27,195 nt of DNA from JBKEDC01 sp047971925 (GTDB taxonomy: Bacteria; Bacteroidota; Bacteroidia; Bacteroidales; Prolixibacteraceae), in the NCBI GenBank assembly GCA_047971925.1, contig JBKEAC010000145.1, forward strand, positions 1 through 27,195. Direction: 5' to 3'. The notes beneath the pieces are model-generated. The model saw only the letters and a program-made list of their open reading frames with translations, had not been told where the DNA came from and did not search any database. The translations under genes were made by a program, and so were the position numbers. Below are positions 15,251 through 24,674 of this stretch, piece by piece (positions within the stretch are counted from its first letter, which is position 1; each line of letters starts with the position of its first letter).

Positions 15251-15898
15251 TTGAAGAGAATTTATCACATATCGATGATTACTTGCTTATTTCTAGTAAT
15301 AAGCTTAAATTCTTATGCTCACCCGTTAGCAGAAGGAATGACAACACCAGCAGATAGCTTAAGTTTTTCTGCTGATAGTGTGGCAATTCAGCAAACTCTT
15401 CAAAAAGAAAAACATTCGGCACATTTAGCAACAATGTATTCTGCCATTCTCCCTGGATTGGGACAAATTTATAATAAAAAGTGGTGGAAAGTTCCGATTT
15501 TATATGGTGGATTTGCTACATTAGCATATTTCATTGACTACAATAACGACTACTACGTAAAGTACAAACAAGCCTATTCGGATATCATTGATGATGATCC
15601 GATGTCGAACTCATTTATGGAATTAGGCATTGAGGGTAATTGGGATTGGACAAATGCTAGCCAGCTTTCTCAATTTGAAAATAGGCTTAACAAAGCACAA
15701 CAAGCAACACGTCGAAATAGAGATTTGCTCATTATTTGTACCGTGGGTGTTTATGCAATTCAAATTATTGATGCTTCTGTTGATGCTCACTTTTTTGATT
15801 TCGATATAAGCGATGATTTATCGCTACAATGGGGAGCAGTTCCGGTGTATTATCATGAAAAATATTATCCTGGAATTGCAATTAGTGTTCAATTTTAA
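15251..15898 (+). CDS. DUF5683 membrane protein
   Basis: The 215-residue protein has an N-terminal signal-like segment (MKRIYHISMITCLFLVISL, end near SYA). The TTG at 15251 is preferred because it supplies the basic KR of the signal; the alternative ATG at 15275 would remove it. The middle contains YSAILPGLGQIYNKKWWKVP followed by a hydrophobic helix (about 66-95), and a second helix lies at about 157-178 (LLIICTVGVYAIQIIDASV). This pattern matches DUF5683, a Bacteroidota family of unknown function often found beside parAB and a transglycosylase gene, as here. The stop is 3 nt before the ATG of the MltD-like gene, so the two are translated from one message. A role at the inner membrane or periplasm is likely, with no known activity. 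Confidence 0.82.
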   Translation: MKRIYHISMITCLFLVISLNSYAHPLAEGMTTPADSLSFSADSVAIQQTLQKEKHSAHLATMYSAILPGLGQIYNKKWWKVPILYGGFATLAYFIDYNNDYYVKYKQAYSDIIDDDPMSNSFMELGIEGNWDWTNASQLSQFENRLNKAQQATRRNRDLLIICTVGVYAIQIIDASVDAHFFDFDISDDLSLQWGAVPVYYHEKYYPGIAISVQF

Positions 15899-15901
15899 AA
15901 T

Positions 15902-17599
15902 ATGACTAAACAAATGCAACGAATATTTCTTATTATTTTATGTTTTACTCTTTCGCTTCAAACAATGCGAGGGAGTTCATTGACTACTGATGTTACTCAG
16001 GAAATTAAACTATCACGAAAAGAAAAGAAAGAACTCAAAAAGAAAAGTCAAGAGAATCATTCAATTGAAGAGGCAGAGGAGGAAGATGTACAATTAATAT
16101 CACCTATGCAGATTAGCATTCCTGAAGAAGAACGGAATGAGCCTAAGCAGATCGGAATAAACGATATTGACGATAACATTGAAGGATATTTTGATGCAAA
16201 ATTTGATAGTTTATATCAATCATGGATTATTCAACAGACGTATGAACTTTCATTTTTTAAAGAAGAAGGAAAATCGGCAACGTCGAATGTTGTAGATTTC
16301 CCCGATTCAGTATATATTCAACGACTACAAAGCATCGATTCGTATGTTGATTTATCATTTAACAACACGGTAAAAAGCGTGATTGAACTTTACACGCAAC
16401 GTCGTCCGCACACTGCCGAGTCGGTTTTAGGTTTATCAACCTATTATTTCCCAATGATTGAAGAGATATTAGACAAATACAACTTGCCTCAAGAGTTGAA
16501 ATATATGGCAATCATTGAATCGGCGCTCAATGCTTCTGTTCGTTCAAGAGCTGGAGCACAAGGACTTTGGCAGTTTATGTATCAAACGGGTAAAATGTAT
16601 GGACTACAAATTGATACTTATGTTGATGAACGATGCGATCCGATTAAATCAACAGATGCGGCTGCCCGATTTTTAAAGGATTTATATTCTATTTATGGCG
16701 ATTGGCATTTAGCAATTGCAGCATATAATTGTGGAGCAGGAAATGTTAATAAGGCTATTAAAAGAGCAGGTAGCAAGCGCGACTACTGGCATGTTTATTA
16801 TTATCTACCAAAGGAAACACGAGGCTATGTTCCAGCCTTTATTGCGGCAGCCTATTTCATGAACCACTATGAAAAGCATCAATTGAGCCCTAAAATGCCC
16901 GACTTCCCTATTTCAACCGATACGGTGATGGTGTATAATTACATTAACTTTGAGCAAATAGCCAATGTGATAGATGTTTCTGTCGATGAAATTCGTGCAC
17001 TTAATCCACAATATCGTATTGATATTATTCCAGCCCGCCCTGAAAACGCTTATGCCCTTTGTCTTCCTATTGATAAAATAAATACATTTATTGAAGAGGA
17101 GCAGCAAGTGTATAACTATAATCGTGAAACATATTTTCCAAATAACGAAATTAAAACTCCGCTCGGCTATACTGCTAGCACCAAAGTTTCGGGAAAGGAC
17201 AAATTGCAATATACGGTAAAAGGTGGAGATGTTATTGGTGCTATTGCAGGCAAATTTAAGGTTTCTGTTGCTGATTTAAAATCTTGGAATAATTTGAGAG
17301 GAAACATGATTAGAGTGGGTCAGAAATTAACTGTTTATGTTCCTGCAGGAAGTGGCGCCTCAATGTCGAGTAAAGCAAATACTCAGTTAATTTCATCCTC
17401 AGCCAATCAGAATAGTCAGTCACGTGGAGAGATATCATCGAGCAATGGTTGGGTATATTACACTGTTAAAAGTGGCGATAACCTTTGGCAAATAGCTAAG
17501 AACTTTCCTGGAGTTAGTGCTCAAAATATTATGGATGTAAACGGAATGAGTAGTAATAATCTTAAGGTTGGTCAAAAGTTAAAAATTAAAAGACAATAG
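15902..17599 (+). CDS. mltD: MltD-like lytic transglycosylase with two LysM domains
   Basis: Cleaves peptidoglycan glycan strands, forming 1,6-anhydroMurNAc ends. The 565-residue protein has a short hydrophobic N-terminal segment (FLIILCFTLSLQTM) that should export it. A charged low-complexity stretch (KEKKELKKKSQE, EEAEEED) follows. The GH23 SLT domain is about 185-330: MAIIESALNASVRSRAGAQG with catalytic Glu206, GLWQFM, and AAYNCGAGNVNKA. Two LysM domains close the protein, about 436-480 (YTVKGGDVIGAIAGKF) and 519-565 (YYTVKSGDNLWQIAKNF), and anchor it to the wall. There is no lipobox, unlike E. coli MltD. It sits at the end of the parAB-DUF5683 group. Confidence 0.93.
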   Translation: MTKQMQRIFLIILCFTLSLQTMRGSSLTTDVTQEIKLSRKEKKELKKKSQENHSIEEAEEEDVQLISPMQISIPEEERNEPKQIGINDIDDNIEGYFDAKFDSLYQSWIIQQTYELSFFKEEGKSATSNVVDFPDSVYIQRLQSIDSYVDLSFNNTVKSVIELYTQRRPHTAESVLGLSTYYFPMIEEILDKYNLPQELKYMAIIESALNASVRSRAGAQGLWQFMYQTGKMYGLQIDTYVDERCDPIKSTDAAARFLKDLYSIYGDWHLAIAAYNCGAGNVNKAIKRAGSKRDYWHVYYYLPKETRGYVPAFIAAAYFMNHYEKHQLSPKMPDFPISTDTVMVYNYINFEQIANVIDVSVDEIRALNPQYRIDIIPARPENAYALCLPIDKINTFIEEEQQVYNYNRETYFPNNEIKTPLGYTASTKVSGKDKLQYTVKGGDVIGAIAGKFKVSVADLKSWNNLRGNMIRVGQKLTVYVPAGSGASMSSKANTQLISSSANQNSQSRGEISSSNGWVYYTVKSGDNLWQIAKNFPGVSAQNIMDVNGMSSNNLKVGQKLKIKRQ

Positions 17600-17788
17600 G
17601 TTTAAAAAGCAATTTAAAAGATAATCTATTTTCATTGTAAAATGGCTGCCCAAGTTATTGTTTTTTTTCGTTCTCTAAAGCATTGAGCATACCGACTCTG
17701 CATGTAGGAATATAAACAGATGAACCAAGACATGAGAATAATTATTATGTCGTTTTACATCTGACAATTTAAAAGCAATTATATACAG

Positions 17789-19243
17789 ATGAAACCATAT
17801 AAGGCATTCTTATTTATTGGTCTGACTTTGATAGCAATCTTAATTGCCTTACATTACCAAGGACATTTGAAATGGAATGCTAATGCCTTCTTTATGCCTC
17901 CTATTCCCGATAATACATCGGAAATTCCTATCGATTTAGCAATAGAAGAACTGCATGAAGATACTGTTCGAACGGATAGCTTGCTATCTGATAGTTTGAG
18001 TTTGGCATTGAAGGTAGATTCCATGAAAGTTGTTACTCCTCAAAAAAAACAAGATGCTAACGAGAGTAAAGATTTTCCGTATGATGATATTTCAAGCAAA
18101 ATAAGAGCTTCCGAAACATCGACATTCCTCAATTTACGTAAAATATTTCAGAAAAGTAGTAGCGAATCGACTCGAATTTTTCTATTTGGCGATTCACAAT
18201 TAGAGGGTGATTTTTTAGCTGCTGCTCTTCGAGAAAAACTCCAACCAATTTATGGTGGAAATGCGCCTGGATTACTCGCTGCAGATAATTATTTTAGCGA
18301 ACAACATCAATTGGTTGTAAGTCTTTCAAAAAATTGGACTCAAAGTGAGCGGATGAAAATCAAGAAAGGAAATCAAAGTATTCTTTTTCGTCAAGCAAGT
18401 ATTGAAAATTCGAGTGCTTGGATCAGAATAACTCGAACAAAATCATTTCAGTTGAAAGACAGCTATACGCAATTTCAGTTTTTCGTTGTGAGCCAATCAA
18501 AATCTCGTGTTGTTATCACGAATGAGAATGATACGATTGGCGACTATGCTTTAGATGGTTCACTCGAAGTTCAGTCTATCTGTTTAGAATTTGATCAAAC
18601 GCCTTCGGACTTAAAAATTTCCGTTGAAGCACAAGGAAACTTTGAGGTTGAGTGTCTATCTCTTGATGCTCGTAGCGGAATATTTGTCGACAATATACCA
18701 CTACGTGGAAAAATTAGTCCTCAGTTTAGTATTTCAGATTCAACGGCAATTAAAAAGATGTTTGACTTGATCGATCCTGACTTTTTTATTTTTCAATTTG
18801 GAGCAAACCTCATCAAATATGCTGATGATCAAACAATAGCTATCTATCGAAAACAAAGTATTCAGCAAATAAAATTATTGCAACGATGGCATCCTAATGT
18901 TCCGATATTAATCATGAGTATATCAGATATCGCACATAAAACTTCCGATGGAGTCCAGTCATATTCGGTGATTCCTAAACTTAAATCGATACAATATGAG
19001 ATAGCCATGCAGTATCATTGTGCATTCTGGGATTTAGATTATTACATTCAAGAAGAAGGCGGAATTATCAATTGGACTAAAAGCTCTCCGGCACTTGCAC
19101 GGAATGATTATTTGCATTTCACACGTTATGGAGCACGAAAAGTAGGATTAAAACTCGCCGATTTGATTCTATCGGAATTCGATACTACGCTGATTTTAAC
19201 AAATGACATCGATTCGATTAGAGAGTCCAATGTTCCACTGTGA
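17789..19243 (+). CDS. SGNH-hydrolase-like protein, probable partner of the next-door MBOAT
   Basis: The 484-residue protein has one N-terminal membrane segment (MKPYKAFLFIGLTLIAILIAL), then a Ser/Asp-rich linker, and a periplasmic SGNH domain. Conserved blocks can be seen: GDSQLEGD with nucleophile Ser136, FGAN with Asn340, and DYLHFTRYGARKVG with Asp440 and His443. The catalytic set therefore appears complete apart from an uncertain block II Gly. Such proteins (the PatB, AlgJ/AlgX or DltD role) transfer or remove acetyl groups on extracellular polymers together with an MBOAT. The MBOAT gene follows after 83 bp, supporting that partnership. The substrate is unknown; the neighbouring transglycosylase makes peptidoglycan one candidate. 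The 189-bp upstream gap shows no clear promoter. Confidence 0.82.
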   Translation: MKPYKAFLFIGLTLIAILIALHYQGHLKWNANAFFMPPIPDNTSEIPIDLAIEELHEDTVRTDSLLSDSLSLALKVDSMKVVTPQKKQDANESKDFPYDDISSKIRASETSTFLNLRKIFQKSSSESTRIFLFGDSQLEGDFLAAALREKLQPIYGGNAPGLLAADNYFSEQHQLVVSLSKNWTQSERMKIKKGNQSILFRQASIENSSAWIRITRTKSFQLKDSYTQFQFFVVSQSKSRVVITNENDTIGDYALDGSLEVQSICLEFDQTPSDLKISVEAQGNFEVECLSLDARSGIFVDNIPLRGKISPQFSISDSTAIKKMFDLIDPDFFIFQFGANLIKYADDQTIAIYRKQSIQQIKLLQRWHPNVPILIMSISDIAHKTSDGVQSYSVIPKLKSIQYEIAMQYHCAFWDLDYYIQEEGGIINWTKSSPALARNDYLHFTRYGARKVGLKLADLILSEFDTTLILTNDIDSIRESNVPL

Positions 19244-19326
19244 AAAATGGAATACACCAAAACGGCATCTAATTCTAAAAAATAAAAAACATCATTTTAA
19301 CGAAAAAAGGAATAAATCATAGGTAA

Positions 19327-20847
19327 ATGAAAGATCAAGCAGCACATTTAATTCAACAGTTCTGGCATTATGATGCAGCTACTCCCCTAGCCTTTACTCA
19401 AGTTTTTTTCTGGATTTTGTTTTCTATTATTCTATTAGGGTATACATTTTTGTATAAAAATAATATGGTTAGAAATAGCTATCTGCTGATTTGGAGTTGG
19501 TTTATTTATTATAAGATGAATGGTTCCTTTTTACTTCTGCTAATTCTTTCCTGTCTATTTAATTACTTTCTTGGAATAATCATAACAAAAAAGAGGCACA
19601 AAAATTTCTTTTTATTTTTGGGTATCTTTGTAAATCTTCTTGTGTTAGTATATTACAAATATACTACATTTATAGCCGACACGATTAGCCAATTCACAGG
19701 AAAAAGTTATGAAGTAATTGATTTGGTTGGAAGTTTCTTTCAACGTGCTTTTTATGGCAATGTAGAACCTATCGGGATAATGCTACCTATTGGAATATCT
19801 TTCTATACTTTTCAAGCTATTGGGTATCTGGTTGATGTTCGAAGAAAAAATGTTGTAGTAGTTAGAAATCCATTTGACTTTGCCTTTTTTATTAGTTTTT
19901 TTCCCCAGCTTGTTGCGGGACCAATCATTAAGGCTGCAGCATTTATTCCTCAGCTCTACCAAAAATACAAGCTTAAAGAAGATGAATTTAGTCATGCTTT
20001 ATATTTAATTCTTAAAGGGCTATTCAAAAAGATGGTTATAGCCGACTATTTAGCTACCAACCTTATTGATGGCGTATTTAATGCACCTTGGGCTTATTCA
20101 GGTTTAGAAAACTTAATAAGTATATATTCCTATGCAATTCAAATTTATTTTGATTTTTCGGGATACACCGATATTGCCATAGGTCTTGCTCTAATTCTTG
20201 GATTTAAGATACCTATCAATTTTAATTCGCCTTATCAGGCTACAAGCATCACCGATTTTTGGCATCGTTGGCACATATCACTTTCGAAATGGCTCAGAGA
20301 TTATTTATATATACCATTAGGTGGTAATCGGAAAGGCTCAATCAGAACCTATATGAATTCATTTATAACGATGCTGCTTGGAGGTTTGTGGCATGGAGCA
20401 AACTGGAAATTTGTAATATGGGGAGCTATTCATGGAGCTGCCTTATCAATTGAAAAATTTTTCCATACTATTTCGACAAAGAAGAGACCGCATTCAAGGC
20501 TGAGAAAATTTGTTTCACAAATTGTCACCTTTCATGTTGTGTGCTTAAGTTGGGTCTTCTTTAGAGCAAATGACATGGAAAGTATTCGTCAGATTTTTCA
20601 TCAAATTAGCTATAATTTTATTCCCGCATTTAGTTCGAGCGAATGGCTATTTCACCTGCCCAAAGGAATTTTCATAGTTCTAGGTTTTCTTCTGATTTCG
20701 ATTTCAATTTCCTTTAAAGAAAAGATTAGAGGTCGCTTTATTGGATTGCATTGGATTGTTAAATCAGCAATCTGCATTTTAATTGTCATTGCTATTCATC
20801 AAGTAAGCAGTTTAGATAGTCAACCATTTATTTATTTCAGATTCTAA
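19327..20847 (+). CDS. AlgI-type MBOAT O-acyltransferase
   Basis: Polytopic membrane O-acyltransferase of 506 residues, the usual length for AlgI/PatA/DltB proteins, with about ten or more hydrophobic segments. Family motifs: LPIGISFYTFQAIGYLVDV; FFPQLVAGPII; YFDFSGYTDIAIG; TDFWHRWHISLSKWLRDYLY (His313); and LGGLWHGANWKF with the catalytic His356. It is thought to move acyl groups from the cytoplasm across the inner membrane to a periplasmic acceptor enzyme, here probably the adjacent SGNH protein. The acceptor polymer cannot be read from the sequence. Confidence 0.93.
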   Translation: MKDQAAHLIQQFWHYDAATPLAFTQVFFWILFSIILLGYTFLYKNNMVRNSYLLIWSWFIYYKMNGSFLLLLILSCLFNYFLGIIITKKRHKNFFLFLGIFVNLLVLVYYKYTTFIADTISQFTGKSYEVIDLVGSFFQRAFYGNVEPIGIMLPIGISFYTFQAIGYLVDVRRKNVVVVRNPFDFAFFISFFPQLVAGPIIKAAAFIPQLYQKYKLKEDEFSHALYLILKGLFKKMVIADYLATNLIDGVFNAPWAYSGLENLISIYSYAIQIYFDFSGYTDIAIGLALILGFKIPINFNSPYQATSITDFWHRWHISLSKWLRDYLYIPLGGNRKGSIRTYMNSFITMLLGGLWHGANWKFVIWGAIHGAALSIEKFFHTISTKKRPHSRLRKFVSQIVTFHVVCLSWVFFRANDMESIRQIFHQISYNFIPAFSSSEWLFHLPKGIFIVLGFLLISISISFKEKIRGRFIGLHWIVKSAICILIVIAIHQVSSLDSQPFIYFRF

Positions 20848-20990
20848 TATATCCCTCCGTTTTGATTCAATTTTGCGTTATGACGGCTTTAAAAAAACAG
20901 TCAAATTTAAAAATTAAATTGATGTTTAACACTTATCGGAAACTCGGCTGTGTTATCTAATTTCAATTTAAAATTCACAAAAAGACCATT

Positions 20991-20998
20991 TACTTTTG
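20991..20998 (+). promoter_or_regulatory. -7 box upstream of the DUF349 gene
   Basis: TACTTTTG fits TAnnTTTG exactly. Predicted start near 21004 with a leader of about 80 nt to the ATG at 21083. No clear -33 element is seen. Confidence 0.45.
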
Positions 20999-21082
20999 TT
21001 TTTCAAATAGAAAGTTCTAATTTCGTTGCAAATTAATTTATCATTTAATTACACTACTCACCCAGTGTTCGATTATTTAAAT

Positions 21083-22909
21083 ATGGATTCTAAAGACATG
21101 CCAACCCAAACACAGAATAGTGTAGCGCACAATTCTGATGATTTAAATCAGCTCGCAGAAGATCAAGCAAGCGATTTTCAAGCCCTTGTAGCAGATTATT
21201 CAAAACTTTCAGAAGTAGAATTAATTAATACTTTGAGAGATTTATTGACCAACCACGAAGATGAAGATATTTTAGAAGAGGTTGAGTTGATTAAAAATGC
21301 ATTTTACAAAAAGCACAATGCTCAGGTTGAGTTGGAAAAAGAAGAATTCCGTGCTACTGATAGAGATATCAAAGATTTTCAATCGAGTAATGCTCCCTAT
21401 GCCAGAGACATCAAAGATTTGCTGAGTAATTATCGCCAAATTAAAGCCGCCAAGGCGCGTAAATTAGAAGCCGAGCGCGAAGATAATTTATTGCAAAAAC
21501 AGGCAATTATTGAGAAAATCAAACTACTTATTGAAAACGAAGAATCATTGAACAACACATTTCAAGAGTTTCATGAGCTACAAAAAAAATGGAATGAAAT
21601 TGGGCAGGTTCCTCAAACCGCATTGCAAGATTTGTGGGATAGTTATCATCATAATGTAGAAAAATTCTACGATTATATCCGCATAAATAAGGAATTACGT
21701 GATTTAGATTTCCACAGAAATTTAGAGTCAAAAGAAGCATTATGCATCAAAGCTGAAGCTTTAGAAAATGAATCTTCTGTTGATAAAGCTCGTAGTGAAC
21801 TGCAATTACTTCATGATTTGTGGCGTGAAATAGGACCTGTTCCACGAGAAAACCGAGATCAATTGTGGGAACGTTTTAAACTAGCATCTTCACAAGTTAA
21901 TAAAAGACACCAAGAATTCTATCTGAAGCGAAAAGAAGAAGAAGTAATTAATCTTGATTTGAAAACATCTCTTTGTGAAAAAATTGAATCATTTAGCAAA
22001 GTGGAAATTTTAGGTCACCATCAATGGGATGAATTCGTGGAAAAAATTAAGGAGATTCAAAATGAGTGGCGCACAATTGGCTATGCCCCTAAGAAAGATA
22101 ATACCAAGATTTATGCGCGCTTCTGTTCTGCATGTGATGCTTTTTTTGATTTGCGAAGAGAGTTCTACAATCAACAAAAAGAAGAACAAAAACAAAACTT
22201 AAAGCTCAAAGAGGAGCTTTGCGAAAAAGCTGAAGAACTTCAACACAGTGAAGATTGGAAAGAAACAACCGACATATTAATTCAATTACAAAATCAATGG
22301 AAGAAAATAGGTCCAACTTCGAAAAAACAATCAGATGCAATTTGGACTCGTTTTAGAGCCGCTTGCGATGTTTTCTTTGCAAATAAATCGTCTCATTTTT
22401 CGTCGGCAGAATCAGATCAAGAAAACAATCTTAACTTGAAACAAGCTCTCATCGATGAAGTAGCAGCTTATGAGCTAACAGAAAATGTGGAACAGGCTTT
22501 TACTGATTTGAAACAATTTCAACAACGATGGAATGAAATAGGTCATGTTCCGATGAAGCAAAAAGATGTCATCATTAAAAAATTCCGTAAAATTCTGAAT
22601 GGTTGCTATGATAAATTAAAAGTAACAAATAAAGAGCATCACAATCAATTATTCAAGAATAAGATAGAAGATTTTTCAGCATCAAATGCTCCAGACCGCA
22701 TACGACAAGAGCGAGAAAAGGTAACCACTAAAATTAAATTTTTAGAACGAGAGTTATCAACTTTAGAGCGAAATATCAGTTTCTTTAGCAACTCTAAATC
22801 GGCTAATGCACTTGTGTCTGAGGTTCAACGGAAAATTGACCAAGTTAAATTAAATATTGAGGAGCAACAAGAAAGATTACAAATTTTAAAAAACTCTGGA
22901 AATAATTAA
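21083..22909 (+). CDS. DUF349 multi-repeat coiled-coil protein
   Basis: The 608-residue acidic, helix-rich cytoplasmic protein starts at the ATG at 21083 (MDSKDMPTQTQ). A longer TTG start at 21026 adds an uncharacteristic extension and is less likely. At least five DUF349 repeats of about 75 residues can be recognised by a W-x-x-I/E-G signature: KKWNEIGQVP, DLWREIGPVP, NEWRTIGYAP, NQWKKIGPTS and QRWNEIGHVP. Each is followed by a helix with FxxAxxxFF or a similar pattern. The C-terminus is a predicted coiled coil (KFLERELSTLERNISFF). Family function is unclear; no enzymatic residues are seen. It is followed directly by a strong terminator, so it is probably a single-gene unit. Confidence 0.88.
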   Translation: MDSKDMPTQTQNSVAHNSDDLNQLAEDQASDFQALVADYSKLSEVELINTLRDLLTNHEDEDILEEVELIKNAFYKKHNAQVELEKEEFRATDRDIKDFQSSNAPYARDIKDLLSNYRQIKAAKARKLEAEREDNLLQKQAIIEKIKLLIENEESLNNTFQEFHELQKKWNEIGQVPQTALQDLWDSYHHNVEKFYDYIRINKELRDLDFHRNLESKEALCIKAEALENESSVDKARSELQLLHDLWREIGPVPRENRDQLWERFKLASSQVNKRHQEFYLKRKEEEVINLDLKTSLCEKIESFSKVEILGHHQWDEFVEKIKEIQNEWRTIGYAPKKDNTKIYARFCSACDAFFDLRREFYNQQKEEQKQNLKLKEELCEKAEELQHSEDWKETTDILIQLQNQWKKIGPTSKKQSDAIWTRFRAACDVFFANKSSHFSSAESDQENNLNLKQALIDEVAAYELTENVEQAFTDLKQFQQRWNEIGHVPMKQKDVIIKKFRKILNGCYDKLKVTNKEHHNQLFKNKIEDFSASNAPDRIRQEREKVTTKIKFLERELSTLERNISFFSNSKSANALVSEVQRKIDQVKLNIEEQQERLQILKNSGNN

Positions 22910-22915
22910 TACTTT

Positions 22916-22981
22916 CACATAAAATAGGCTGCATGAATGCAGCCTATTTTATGTGCTAAATGTTTATTTTATTATTCTTTT
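22916..22981 (+). terminator. Strong hairpin terminator after the DUF349 gene
   Basis: The 18-bp stem 22916-22933 / 22938-22955 is perfect (GGCTGCA against TGCAGCC in the core) with a TGAA loop, and is followed by T-rich sequence (TTTATTTTATTATTCTTTTTT). It may act on both strands, since the AT-rich ends flank a GC core. Confidence 0.92.
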
Positions 22982-23024
22982 TTACATTTCAGTCTAATCA
23001 TGTGCAAAATATTTAGGTAATTCG

Positions 23025-23032
23025 TATATTTG
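23025..23032 (+). promoter_or_regulatory. -7 box upstream of pyrG
   Basis: TATATTTG fits TAnnTTTG exactly. The transcript would start near 23038-23040, leaving a leader under 30 nt before the TTG at 23067. No clear -33 TTG is seen. Confidence 0.5.
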
Positions 23033-23066
23033 TGCACTTATGTAGAACTTCAAAATCAAAGTTGTT

Positions 23067-24665
23067 TTGGCAAATACTAAGTATATTTTCGTTACAGGTG
23101 GTGTGACATCATCACTCGGAAAAGGAATTGTGGCTGCCTCGCTAGCCAAATTATTACAAGCGAGAGGATTTTCTGTAACAATTCAGAAACTTGATCCATA
23201 TTTAAATGTTGATCCTGGTACGTTGAATCCATATGAACATGGAGAATGTTATGTGACCGATGATGGCGCGGAAACCGATCTAGATTTAGGTCATTATGAG
23301 CGTTTTCTAGGAGTTCCTACATCTCAAGCTAATAACGTAACGACTGGACGCATTTATCAAGAAGTCATCAATAAAGAGCGTAGAGGTGATTATTTAGGAA
23401 AGACAGTTCAAATTATCCCTCACATTACCGATGAAATTAAGCGAAGAATTAAAATTCTAGGATCGAAAGGAAAATATGATATTGTGATCACAGAAATTGG
23501 AGGCACTGTGGGAGACATGGAATCTATGCCCTACATAGAATCTGTTCGTCAACTTAAATGGGAGCTGGGAGACGATGCACTCGTTATTCATCTTACTTTA
23601 GTTCCATATCTAGCGGCATCGGGTGAGTTGAAAACAAAACCTACTCAGCATTCCGTGAAAGTAATGCTCGAAAATGGTGTGCAACCCGATATTTTAGTAC
23701 TTAGAACCGAACATCACTTGAATGATGATCTTCGACGTAAAGTAGCATTATTCTGTAATGTTAATCCTGAATCAGTTATTCAATCGATTGATGTTGACAC
23801 GATCTATGACGTTCCTAATATGCTATTTGATCAAAAAATGGATCAAACGGTGCTAACAAAGTTAGGACTATCCTATAAAAATGAGCCAATCTTAGGTGCT
23901 TGGAATGACTTTCTCAATAAGCTTCGTAATCCAAAATCGGAAATCAACATCGCATTGGTTGGGAAATATGTAGAACTTCCCGATGCATACAAATCGATTG
24001 TTGAAGCTTTAGGTCATGCAGGGGCGATGAATGATGTTAAAGTAACCATTCGTTACATTCATTCGGAAGGTGTGAATGAAGAAAATGTGGCAGAGCAACT
24101 TTCAGAAATGAAAGGAGTGATCATTGCGCCTGGATTTGGACATCGAGGTATCGAAGGGAAGATTGTTGCAATGAAATATACTCGTGAGCATGACGTACCT
24201 ACTCTAGGAATATGTTTAGGAATGCAAATGGCTGTTATTGAATTTGCACGAAACGTTCTAGGCTATTCAAATGCTGACTCTATTGAGATGAACGAAAAAA
24301 CACCTTATCCAGTGATTGACATTATGGATGAGCAAAAAAATATTACAGAAAAAGGTGGAACAATGCGTTTAGGATCCTATGCTTGTAGCATTAAAAAGAG
24401 TTCTAAGCTATATGAGGCTTATGGAAAGACTCAAATTAAAGAGCGCCATCGTCATCGTTATGAATTTAACAATCAATATTTAGAAGAATTCGAACAAGCA
24501 GGCATGAAAGCAGTCGGTGTTAATCCCGATACTAATCTTGTTGAAGTGGTTGAAATTCCTTCTCATAAATGGTATATTGGAACACAATATCATCCGGAGT
24601 ATAGTAGTACAGTTTTAAATCCTCACCCTTTATTTGTTGCCTTTGTTAAGGCTGCAAAAAGTTAA
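23067..24665 (+). CDS. pyrG: CTP synthase
   Basis: Converts UTP to CTP using ATP and glutamine, the last step of de novo pyrimidine nucleotide synthesis in the cytoplasm. The 532-residue protein opens MANTKYIFVTGGVTSSLGKG, which matches the family start, so the initiator is TTG at 23067. The N-terminal synthetase domain (about 1-270) carries the SSLGKG loop and DPYLNVDPGTLNPYEHGE. The C-terminal class I glutaminase (about 285-532) has the nucleophile Cys383 in GICLGMQ and a catalytic His/Glu in YHPEYSS. A few codons upstream, in the same frame, lies ATG followed at once by TAG (23040-23045). yidC follows after 9 nt. Confidence 0.97.
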   Translation: MANTKYIFVTGGVTSSLGKGIVAASLAKLLQARGFSVTIQKLDPYLNVDPGTLNPYEHGECYVTDDGAETDLDLGHYERFLGVPTSQANNVTTGRIYQEVINKERRGDYLGKTVQIIPHITDEIKRRIKILGSKGKYDIVITEIGGTVGDMESMPYIESVRQLKWELGDDALVIHLTLVPYLAASGELKTKPTQHSVKVMLENGVQPDILVLRTEHHLNDDLRRKVALFCNVNPESVIQSIDVDTIYDVPNMLFDQKMDQTVLTKLGLSYKNEPILGAWNDFLNKLRNPKSEINIALVGKYVELPDAYKSIVEALGHAGAMNDVKVTIRYIHSEGVNEENVAEQLSEMKGVIIAPGFGHRGIEGKIVAMKYTREHDVPTLGICLGMQMAVIEFARNVLGYSNADSIEMNEKTPYPVIDIMDEQKNITEKGGTMRLGSYACSIKKSSKLYEAYGKTQIKERHRHRYEFNNQYLEEFEQAGMKAVGVNPDTNLVEVVEIPSHKWYIGTQYHPEYSSTVLNPHPLFVAFVKAAKS

Positions 24666-24674
24666 TAAATAGCT

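Noticed and set aside
17418..17428. CACGTG inside the MltD-like gene as a parS site
   Set aside because: The flanks are not palindromic and the sequence is coding.
23046..23066. Frameshift or broken start in pyrG
   Set aside because: The TTG at 23067 gives exactly the family N-terminus, so the gene is intact and no shift is needed.
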